This document shows, in pieces, positions 17,513 to 22,568 of a stretch of DNA of 22,568 nt. The notes under the pieces were generated by a model. It ran no database searches. It was not told the origin of the DNA and saw only the letters and a list, made by a program, of their open reading frames with translations. This DNA comes from RBG-16-66-20 sp036262835 (GTDB lineage: Bacteria; Pseudomonadota; Gammaproteobacteria; Burkholderiales; SG8-39), in assembly GCA_036262835.1 (NCBI GenBank), contig DATAID010000028.1, positions 1 through 22,568 of the forward strand, in the 5' to 3' direction. A program made the position numbers and the translations under genes. How positions within the stretch are numbered: position 1 is the first letter of the stretch; each line of letters opens with the position of its first letter.

Positions 17513-18145
17513 TTGAAGGCTTTTCTCGCCGCGCTCGCGGCCGCGCTGCTGGTCGCCGGGACCGCGCAGGCGCAGTCGTTCGACGAGCTGATGAAGGCGG
17601 TGAACGAGGGCGACGTGAAAACGGTCGCGAGCTTCCTCGACAAGGGCCTCGAGGCCGACAGCACCAATGCCGAGGGACACACGCTGCTCATGATCGCGGC
17701 GCGCCTCGGCCACCTCGAGCTCGCCAAGCTGCTCATTGCACGGCGCGCGGACGTCAACCGCCAGAGCCCGCAGGGCGACACGGCGCTCATGTTCGCGGCC
17801 TTGAAGGGAAAGCTCGAAGTGGCGAGACTCCTGCTGACCCACGGCGCGCGCGTGGATCCGCCGGGCTGGACGCCGCTGCATTACGCCGCGTTCGAGGGCC
17901 GGGCGGAGATGGTGAAGCTCCTTCTCGGCAAGGGCGCGAACAAGGACGCGATCGCGCCGAACGGATTCAGCCCGCTCATGCTCGCCGCCCGCAGCGGCCA
18001 CCTGGAGGCCGCCCGCGCGCTGCTCTACGAGGACGCGGACGTGTCGATCCGCTCGCCCGGCGGCGACACGGCGCTCGCCATCGCGAAAGGAAGGAAAGAC
18101 AAGGCGCTGGAAGCGCTCCTGCGCCGCGCCGGCGCGGTGGACTAA
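17513..18145 (+). CDS. Secreted ankyrin-repeat protein
   Basis: A 210-residue protein with a clear signal peptide (LAALAAALLVAGTAQA, predicted cleavage before QSF at about residue 20) followed by about five ankyrin repeats. Repeat hallmarks are GHTLLMIAARLGHLELAKLLI, GDTALMFAALKGKLEVARLLL, GWTPLHYAAFEGRAEMVKLLL and GFSPLMLAARSGHLEAARALL, with a last degenerate repeat GDTALAIAKGRKDKALEALL. The product should be periplasmic and act in protein-protein contacts; no partner is indicated. The start TTG lies 4 bases after the holB stop, so it is probably co-expressed with the mltG-tmk-holB operon. It is followed by the longest gap in the window. Confidence 0.92.
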   Translation: MKAFLAALAAALLVAGTAQAQSFDELMKAVNEGDVKTVASFLDKGLEADSTNAEGHTLLMIAARLGHLELAKLLIARRADVNRQSPQGDTALMFAALKGKLEVARLLLTHGARVDPPGWTPLHYAAFEGRAEMVKLLLGKGANKDAIAPNGFSPLMLAARSGHLEAARALLYEDADVSIRSPGGDTALAIAKGRKDKALEALLRRAGAVD

Positions 18146-18266
18146 GAATCACTGAAGCGTTGCTGCGGTATAGCCTTTTAATTATTTAACATAATATACA
18201 TTGTGCAACTTACTGTAGTGAAAACAGTGATACCAGCGCCTCGGTGGGCTTGCTACAGTCGGCCCG
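18146..18266. other. AT-rich intergenic region, the largest gap in the window
   Basis: These 121 bases contain a markedly AT-rich core (about 18170-18210) that stands out against the GC-rich genes. A short inverted repeat ACTGT/ACAGT (18212-18216 and 18224-18228, 7-base loop) lies just after it. There is no T-run after the hairpin, so I do not call a terminator. No RNA gene is recognisable. The right end holds the promoter box of the next gene. Confidence 0.6.
18251..18259 (+). promoter_or_regulatory. Candidate extended -10 promoter for the GIY-YIG-like gene
   Basis: TGCTACAGT fits an extended -10 (TGn followed by TAnnnT). The hexamer TACAGT (18254-18259) ends 7 bases before the ATG at 18267, so the transcript would begin at about the start codon. 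No -35 is evident, which extended -10 promoters do not require. There is no Shine-Dalgarno sequence before the ATG. Confidence 0.4.
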
Positions 18267-18554
18267 ATGCCTGTCAACTCTGCAAGGATCCCTCTTAGCC
18301 GGGAGGAAACGGCTCGGCTCCCTGAAGGATCAGCCGTTTACATCCTGTGGCGCGATGAGCTGCCGATCCACGTCGGGTTCGTGACGGACCACACCCAGAC
18401 GCTTTCCCAGCGGCTGCTCATGCACGTCCCGGGCGAGGAACCCACGCCGGGCGGGCCGACGCACTTTTCCTACGTGCTGACCGACAACCCGGTGAAGCGC
18501 CTCGGGGAGATCCACGCCATGCTCGAGCGCGGCGAGGAGCCGGGGGCCTTATAG
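18267..18554 (+). CDS. Small hypothetical protein, degenerate GIY-YIG-like fold
   Basis: A 95-residue protein that I do not recognise as a named family. The pattern AVYILWRDELPIHVGFV (Tyr25, His35-Val36-Gly37) followed by LSQRLLMH (Arg49, His53) and RLGEIHAML (Glu81) resembles the core of GIY-YIG nucleases, where the order is Tyr, Tyr-x-Gly, Arg, Glu. The second tyrosine is replaced by histidine and the usual late asparagine is not seen, so nuclease activity is doubtful. The gene stands alone on its strand, behind its own likely promoter and an AT-rich gap, and ends 3 bases from the stop of the converging DUF1178 gene. It could be a binding-only relative or an unrelated small fold. Confidence 0.7.
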   Translation: MPVNSARIPLSREETARLPEGSAVYILWRDELPIHVGFVTDHTQTLSQRLLMHVPGEEPTPGGPTHFSYVLTDNPVKRLGEIHAMLERGEEPGAL

Positions 18555-18557
18555 TTC

Positions 18558-19028
18558 CTAGTTGAGCCGGTCGGGGGGCGGCACGGGAAGCCGCGCGACC
18601 GGGATTCCTTCTTCCAGGAGCGCCTCATGCTCCTCGCTGGTCGCCTGCCCGCGGATCGCCCGGCCCGGGGCCCGGCTGTAGAAGATCTTGCGGGCTTCGG
18701 CCGGGAATTCCTTCCCGACGTCCTCCGATTTGCTGAGGACCTCGTCCAGCATGCGCGAGTAGAGCATTTGCGCGACCGCGAAGGGGTCCTTCCCTTCCAT
18801 GTCCGGCGTCTTTTGCGCAAGCGGGGCGCTCGCCGGAGCCGTGGCGGGCCGGGGCGCCTCCGCGCCCACATTCAGGCGCGGGGCCGACAGGAGCTTCTCG
18901 ATCGAGCGCGCGCCGCAGGCCGGGCAGCTCAGCAAGCCGCGCTTTTTCTGCTTCGCGAAGTCGCCCGAGGACGCGAACCAGCCCTCGAACCGGTGTCCTT
19001 CGCCGCAGGAAAGGTCGAAAACGATCAT
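18558..19028 (-). CDS. DUF1178 family protein
   Basis: A 156-residue protein of DUF1178, common in alpha- and betaproteobacteria. It opens with MIVFDLSCGEGHRFEGWFASSGDFAKQKKRGLLSCPACG. Cys8, His12, Cys35 and Cys38 look like a small zinc-ribbon ligand set. A Pro/Ala-rich linker follows, then a helical C-terminal part (AVAQMLYSRMLDEVLSKSEDVGKEFPAEARKI) and the ending ATSEEHEALLEEGIPVARLPVPP, which is the family end. No biochemical function is established. It lies 12 bases downstream of marR on the same strand, but has its own TAGAAT box. Confidence 0.92.
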   Translation of the reverse strand: MIVFDLSCGEGHRFEGWFASSGDFAKQKKRGLLSCPACGARSIEKLLSAPRLNVGAEAPRPATAPASAPLAQKTPDMEGKDPFAVAQMLYSRMLDEVLSKSEDVGKEFPAEARKIFYSRAPGRAIRGQATSEEHEALLEEGIPVARLPVPPPDRLN

Positions 19029-19037
19029 TTCCGGCCG

Positions 19038-19043
19038 ATTCTA
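19038..19043 (-). promoter_or_regulatory. Candidate -10 box for the DUF1178 gene
   Basis: On the minus strand the sequence reads TAGAAT, 9 bases before the DUF1178 ATG and overlapping the marR stop codon. No Shine-Dalgarno sequence lies between the box and the ATG. This is the same arrangement as seen before tadA and ppsA. It may let DUF1178 be expressed apart from marR. Confidence 0.35.
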
Positions 19044-19523
19044 GCCTGCTTTGCGCTCGAAACCGTCGGTAAAGGCGCGCAGGAGGCGCTTCAGCGCCTG
19101 GATGTCGCGCGCGCGAAACTTCTTCAGCGCCCTCTTCTCGTGCCGGCGCGCCTGCGCCACGATGGGCCCGATGCGCGCCCGCCCCTTGGGCGTGAGCTCG
19201 ACCCGCGAATGGCGCAGGTCCATGTCGCCGGCGACCCGGCGCACGAGGCCCTTCTTCTCGAGCCGGTCGAGGAGCTTGGAGAGCGTCGGCTGCTTGAAGA
19301 ACGTCGCGCGCGCGAGCGCGCCGACGGTGTAGCCGCCGCCCGCGGAGAGCGTCGCGAGCACGCGCCACTCGGGCACGCGCATGCGCCGCGGCGGCAGGAG
19401 CGCGTGGAATTCGCGCAGGATGACGTGGCTCGCGCGCGCCGCGAGGTACGGCAGGTAGTCGTCCGGGAAGCGGCTGGCCGCCCGGCGCTTCCTGGAGGCG
19501 CGACGCTTTCTATGACTTTTCAT
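19041..19523 (-). CDS. MarR family transcriptional regulator
   Basis: A 160-residue winged-helix regulator. The DNA-binding part runs VPEWRVLATLSAGGGYTVGALARATFFKQPTLSKLLDRLEKKGLV, and the wing carries the MarR D-x-R signature in GDMDLRHSRVELTPKGR. A very basic N-terminal stretch (SHRKRRASRKRRAASR) precedes it. I chose ATG 19523 because a well-spaced minus-strand promoter would start RNA near 19540, just inside the alternative ATG at 19541. It is divergent from the NicX-like operon, and a perfect palindrome lies between the two. The likely role is ligand-relieved repression of that operon and of itself. NicR, which controls nicotinate degradation in Pseudomonas putida, is also a MarR protein, but that likeness is one of family and context only. 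Confidence 0.9.
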   Translation of the reverse strand: MKSHRKRRASRKRRAASRFPDDYLPYLAARASHVILREFHALLPPRRMRVPEWRVLATLSAGGGYTVGALARATFFKQPTLSKLLDRLEKKGLVRRVAGDMDLRHSRVELTPKGRARIGPIVAQARRHEKRALKKFRARDIQALKRLLRAFTDGFERKAG

Positions 19524-19551
19524 TGACCTATGAATATTCATGAAATACGAT
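19523..19551 (+). promoter_or_regulatory. Promoter of the NicX-like operon (-35 TTGACC, -10 TACGAT)
   Basis: TTGACC (19523-19528) and TACGAT (19546-19551) are separated by exactly 17 bases, the ideal sigma-70 spacing. The start would be near 19558, followed by GAGGG (19567-19571) as ribosome binding site and the ATG at 19581. The spacer contains the palindrome described separately, so a bound repressor would block RNA polymerase directly. Confidence 0.6.
19530..19541. promoter_or_regulatory. Candidate MarR operator (perfect 12-base palindrome)
   Basis: ATGAATATTCAT is a perfect inverted repeat lying between marR and the NicX-like gene. It occupies most of the spacer of the plus-strand promoter and covers the predicted start point of the minus-strand promoter. 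MarR dimers typically bind palindromes of this kind. Flanking TTTCAT (19518-19523) and ATGAAA (19540-19545) add a second, wider dyad. Confidence 0.6.
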
Positions 19552-19575
19552 AGACCCGATTCCCACCGAGGGCAA
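19547..19575 (-). promoter_or_regulatory. Promoter of marR (-35 TTGCCC, -10 TATCGT)
   Basis: On the minus strand TTGCCC (19575 down to 19570) and TATCGT (19552 down to 19547) are 17 bases apart. The -10 overlaps that of the opposite promoter by 5 bases, so only one of the two could be occupied at a time. The start would be near 19540, inside the palindrome, giving a short leader to ATG 19523. Confidence 0.45.
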
Positions 19576-19580
19576 GCGCG

Positions 19581-20615
19581 ATGATCGCCGACCGGATCGA
19601 GGCCAAGTGGATCGAGCTCTTCGCCGACGTGTTCGCGCGCTGCAAGGTCGCGCCCGGCGAGCCCTGCGCCATCCTCTCGGAAACGCAGTCGCGCGAGCTG
19701 AACGTGCGCCTCGCCGAGCTGGCGCTCGCGCGCCTGGGCGCCCGGCCTTTCCACGTCGTCGTGCCCACGCCGCGGCAGTCCGCGCCCGTGCCGATCCGCT
19801 CGACCGGCGCCTCCTCGGCGCTGCAGAACCTCGGCCCGGCGATCGGCGCGCTTTCGGCCTCCGCCTTCGTCGCCGACTGCACCCTGGAAGGCCTCATGCA
19901 CGCGGCCGAGCTGCCGCAGATCCTGAAAGGCGGCGCGCGCGTCCTCTACATCTCCAACGAGCACCCCGACGTGCTCGAGCGCCTCGCGCCCTCCCCCGCC
20001 GACGAGGAGCAGGTGAGGGCGGCCATGCGCACGCTGCGGGGCGCGAAGCTCATGAAGGTCTCCTCGCCTGCCGGCACCTCGCTCGAGATCAAGGTGGAAG
20101 GCGCTCGCGTGGGCGGCGTCTGGGGCTACACCGAGAAGCCCGGCACGCTCTCGCACTGGCCGGGCGGCCTGTGCCTGTGCTTCCCCACGACGAAAAGCGT
20201 GAACGGCAGGCTCGTCATGGCCGCGGGCGATCTGAACCTGACATTCAAAAGATATGTTGAAAACAAAATAACCCTGGAAATAGTTGACGACTACGTCACC
20301 GGCATCGAAGGCGATTCGCTCGACGCGGAGCTCATGCGCGAGTACTTCGCCGCCTGGGGCGACCGCGAGGCCTACGCCGTCTCGCACGTCGGCTGGGGCA
20401 TGAACACGCGCGCGCGCTGGGACGCGCTCGCGATGTACGACCGGCGCGACGTCAACGGCACCGAGCAGCGCGCCTTCGCCGGCAACTTCCTCTACTCGAC
20501 CGGCGCGAACGAGGTCGCCGGCCGCCACACGCTCGGCCACTTCGACCTGCCGCTGCGCCACTGCACCGTCGAGCTGGACGGCAAGCCCGTCGTCAAGGAC
20601 GGCAAGCTCGCATGA
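19581..20615 (+). CDS. NicX-like (2,5-dihydroxypyridine 5,6-dioxygenase / peptidase M29 family) enzyme
   Basis: A 344-residue protein. The C-terminal half closely follows NicX of Pseudomonas putida: GYTEKPGTLSHWPGG, MAAGDLNLTFKRYVENKITLEI, the block with AVSHVGWGMNTRARWDAL, RAFAGNFLYSTGAN and GHFDLPLRHCTVELDGKPVV. The iron ligands described for NicX (His, His, Asp) have counterparts at His269, His320 and Asp322. NicX opens the pyridine ring of 2,5-dihydroxypyridine to N-formylmaleamate. The same fold includes aminopeptidases of family M29, so a hydrolase is the alternative. It is the first gene of an operon with a hydrolase and a flavoprotein, opposite a MarR regulator. The N-terminal half is less recognisable. 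The 20236-20300 stretch is AT-rich in codon use. The true substrate is unknown. Confidence 0.85.
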   Translation: MIADRIEAKWIELFADVFARCKVAPGEPCAILSETQSRELNVRLAELALARLGARPFHVVVPTPRQSAPVPIRSTGASSALQNLGPAIGALSASAFVADCTLEGLMHAAELPQILKGGARVLYISNEHPDVLERLAPSPADEEQVRAAMRTLRGAKLMKVSSPAGTSLEIKVEGARVGGVWGYTEKPGTLSHWPGGLCLCFPTTKSVNGRLVMAAGDLNLTFKRYVENKITLEIVDDYVTGIEGDSLDAELMREYFAAWGDREAYAVSHVGWGMNTRARWDALAMYDRRDVNGTEQRAFAGNFLYSTGANEVAGRHTLGHFDLPLRHCTVELDGKPVVKDGKLA

Positions 20616-21337
20616 CGCCGCTCCTCTTCCTGCACGGCCTGGGCGGCGGGCACCACGCCTGGGACGCGCAGCTGCCCTGGTTCTCCAAGCTCGGCTATTC
20701 CTCGCACGCCTGGGACCAGCCCGGCTACGGCAAGAGCCCGATGGTCGATCCCTACGACCTCGAGCACGTGGCCGCGGCGTGCGCGCTCCTCGTCGATTCG
20801 CTCGGCGAGGGCCCGGCGGTGCTGGTCGGCCACAGCATGGGCGGCTTCGTCGCGCAGGAGGTCTACGCGCGCTATCCGGGCGTCGTGAAGGCGCTCGCCC
20901 TCACCTTCACGAGCCCCGCGTTCGCGGGCGGCGACAGCGAGTTCACGAAGCAATTCCTCGCCGCGCGCCTGAAGCCGCTCGACGAGGGCAAGACGATGGC
21001 CGAGGTCGCCGCGCAGCTCATGCCGACGATGGGCAGCCATTCCGCGCACGCCCAGGAAATCATGGCGGGCATCGCGCCGGACACCTACCGCAAGGCCGTG
21101 CGCCTGCTGACGACGTTCGACCGGAGGAAGGAGCTCGCGGCCATCAAGGTTCCGGCGCTGCTCATCGCGGGCGAAAACGACAAGACCGCGCCGCCTTCGG
21201 TCATGGAGAAGATGGCGCAGAAGATTCCCGGCGCGGAGTATGCCTGCATCCCGCAGTGCGGCCACCTGGGGCCCATGGACAAGCCCGCGGAATTCAACGA
21301 AGCGCTCCTCGCATTCCTGAAGCGCCACAGGCTATGA
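20612..21337 (+). CDS. Alpha/beta hydrolase
   Basis: A 241-residue single-domain hydrolase. The oxyanion-side motif is FLHGLGGGHHAW; the nucleophile elbow is GHSMGG with Ser75; the acid is Asp190 in IAGENDKTAPP; the base is His218 in PQCGHLGPMDKPAEF. All three catalytic residues are thus in place. In the nicotinate pathway NicD, an alpha/beta hydrolase, removes formate from the NicX product, so hydrolysis of the ring-opened product is the natural guess here. C-C bond hydrolases and esterases of this family cannot be excluded. No signal peptide. It overlaps the NicX-like gene and the flavoprotein gene by 4 bases each (ATGA), which implies coordinated translation. Confidence 0.93.
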   Translation: MTPLLFLHGLGGGHHAWDAQLPWFSKLGYSSHAWDQPGYGKSPMVDPYDLEHVAAACALLVDSLGEGPAVLVGHSMGGFVAQEVYARYPGVVKALALTFTSPAFAGGDSEFTKQFLAARLKPLDEGKTMAEVAAQLMPTMGSHSAHAQEIMAGIAPDTYRKAVRLLTTFDRRKELAAIKVPALLIAGENDKTAPPSVMEKMAQKIPGAEYACIPQCGHLGPMDKPAEFNEALLAFLKRHRL

Positions 21338-22568
21338 CCGACCCGCGTTATTCCGTCACCGGTTCTGGTTTTAAATTAGAAAGAAAACAACAGGAACTGA
21401 TCGAGCTCGCTGAATCCCTCGGTCCGGCATTCGCAAGCCGGGCGGCGAAATACGACCGCGAGGCGAGCTTTCCGCACGAGAACTACGCCGACCTCAGGGC
21501 CGCGGGCCTGCTCGCCCTGTGCGTGCCCGAGAAGGACGGCGGCAAGGGCGCGGACCTGAAGACCTACGCCCTCGTCTCCGCCACGCTCGGCAAGTACTGC
21601 GGCGCGACCGCCCTCACCTTCAACATGCACGCCTGCTCGACGCTCTGGCCGGGCGTGCTCGCCGACGCGCTCGACATGACCCCGGAAGAACGGGCCGAGC
21701 ACGAGCGCTACAAGGCGGTGCACTTCGGCCGCGTGGTGAAGGAAGGCGCGGTCTACGCGCAGCCATTCTCGGAAGGCAGCGCCGCCGCCGCCGGCCGCGC
21801 GCCCTTCGGCACCGTCGCCGCCAAGGTCGAGGGCGGCTGGAAGATCAACGGCAAGAAGATCTTCGCCTCGCTCTCGGGCGCGGCGCGCTACTACGGCGTG
21901 CTCTGCACCGAGGACAAGCCGGTGCTCTCGATGCGCGACACGCTCTACATGGCGATTCCGGCCGATGCACCCGGCTTCAGCATCACCGGCGACTGGGATC
22001 CGCTCGGCATGCGCGGCACCGTCTCGCGCACGCTCGTCTTCAAGGACGTCTTCGTCCCGGACGACGCGCAGATGATGCCGCGCGGCATCTACCACCAGGC
22101 GGCGAGCCGCTGGCCGCACATGTTCACCACGCTCTCGCCCACCTACATGGGCATTGCGATCGCCGCCTACGAGTTCACCGTCAAGTACCTGCGAGGCGAG
22201 CTGCCCGGCATGCCGCCCGTGAAGCGCCGTATGTATCCGACCAAGCAGATCGCCGTGGCCGAGATGTGGGTGAAGCTCGAGCAGACCCGGGCGCTCTTTC
22301 TTCGCATGCTCGAGGATGCGCGCATCGACCCGCCCAAGGACGCTCGCCTGCGCGCCTACGCCGCCCAGTACACGATCATGGAGAACGCCAACGCCCTCTG
22401 CGCCCTGGCGATCCGCACCTGCGGCGGGCAATCGATGCTGAAGAGCCTGCCCTTGGAGCGCCTCTACCGCGACTCGCGCTGCGGCGCGCTCATGCTCCCC
22501 TGGACCGCCGAGCTCTGCCTCGATCGCCTCGGCCGCGAGGCCCTGTACGAGCCCGGCGAGGCCGACGA
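21334..22568 (+). CDS. Acyl-CoA dehydrogenase-fold flavoprotein (truncated by window end)
   Basis: The first 411 residues of a protein with the acyl-CoA dehydrogenase fold. The N-terminal helical domain has SFPHENYADLRAAGLLALCVPEKDGG; the beta domain has GRAPFGTVAAKVEGGWKINGKKIFASLSGA and WDPLGMRGTVSRTLVFKDVFVP; the C-terminal domain has CGGQSMLKSLPLERLYRDSRCGALMLPWTAELCLDRLG. Where most dehydrogenases have the catalytic glutamate (the EGT region after YRDA), this protein reads LPWTAE, and by eye there is also no glutamate at the isovaleryl-CoA-dehydrogenase position. It may therefore be a group D-type flavin monooxygenase or an atypical dehydrogenase. It starts inside the hydrolase stop codon. 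Codons 5-20 (about 21350-21400) are unusually AT-rich. Confidence 0.9.
   Translation, partial: MTDPRYSVTGSGFKLERKQQELIELAESLGPAFASRAAKYDREASFPHENYADLRAAGLLALCVPEKDGGKGADLKTYALVSATLGKYCGATALTFNMHACSTLWPGVLADALDMTPEERAEHERYKAVHFGRVVKEGAVYAQPFSEGSAAAAGRAPFGTVAAKVEGGWKINGKKIFASLSGAARYYGVLCTEDKPVLSMRDTLYMAIPADAPGFSITGDWDPLGMRGTVSRTLVFKDVFVPDDAQMMPRGIYHQAASRWPHMFTTLSPTYMGIAIAAYEFTVKYLRGELPGMPPVKRRMYPTKQIAVAEMWVKLEQTRALFLRMLEDARIDPPKDARLRAYAAQYTIMENANALCALAIRTCGGQSMLKSLPLERLYRDSRCGALMLPWTAELCLDRLGREALYEPGEAD

Noticed and set aside
18212..18228. Short hairpin (ACTGT/ACAGT) as a terminator for the ankyrin gene.
   Set aside because: The stem is only 5 bases and AT-rich, and no T-run follows.
19524..19541. 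Longer MarR start at ATG 19541.
   Set aside because: It lies in the palindrome and just upstream of the predicted transcription start. ATG 19523 fits the promoter better, though this is not certain.

Overview
The window is 22.6 kb of very GC-rich, extremely compact bacterial chromosome. It carries about 24 protein genes and no tRNA, rRNA, CRISPR array or insertion sequence that I can see. Gene content and order (ppsR/ppsA; smpB, ratA-ratB, guaB-guaA; mltG-tmk-holB; ygfZ with DUF4936) point to a betaproteobacterium, probably Burkholderiales, Rhodocyclales or Nitrosomonadales. That placement is inferred from family and synteny knowledge only. The longest stretch without a gene is 121 bases (18146-18266). 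About fifteen neighbouring gene pairs overlap, and about a third of the genes start with GTG or TTG.

Layout. 1-232 is the end of a glutathione S-transferase gene. 229-3517 holds divergent ppsR and ppsA, the PEP synthase and its regulatory kinase/phosphorylase. 3441-4596 holds smpB (trans-translation) opposite ratA-ratB. 4622-7636 is guaB-guaA, the two steps from IMP to GMP, followed by an MFS transporter (7627-8889), tadA (tRNA A34 deaminase) and a small L,D-transpeptidase-like protein (to 9772). On the minus strand, 9769-12697 encodes a class II aldolase/short-chain dehydrogenase fusion overlapping mtnA, which suggests salvage of 5'-methylthioadenosine or 5'-deoxyadenosine by aldol cleavage. 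A GNAT acetyltransferase (12724-13143) faces a minus-strand operon ygfZ-DUF4936-NRDE (13140-14900). Divergent from ygfZ runs mltG-tmk-holB-ankyrin (14929-18145). A small degenerate GIY-YIG-like protein (18267-18554) follows an AT-rich gap, then DUF1178 and a MarR regulator on the minus strand.

The right end (19041-22568) is the most interesting part: a MarR regulator divergent from an operon of a NicX-like (2,5-dihydroxypyridine dioxygenase / peptidase M29 family) enzyme, an alpha/beta hydrolase and an acyl-CoA-dehydrogenase-fold flavoprotein. The NicX-like protein keeps the His and His-x-Asp residues attributed to iron binding. The hydrolase is the kind of enzyme that acts after NicX, and NicR, the regulator of the nicotinate genes, is also a MarR protein. 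The flavoprotein appears to lack the usual catalytic glutamate and could be a monooxygenase. The divergent promoter has two 17-base-spaced -35/-10 pairs whose -10 boxes overlap, with a perfect 12-base palindrome in the spacer of one. This looks like a regulated catabolic operon whose substrate cannot be named from sequence.

Two genome-style patterns run through the window. Many genes have a -10-like hexamer only 6-9 bases before the start codon and no clear Shine-Dalgarno sequence, as expected for leaderless transcripts. Several otherwise GC-rich genes also contain short lysine-rich patches written in AT-rich, locally rare codons.
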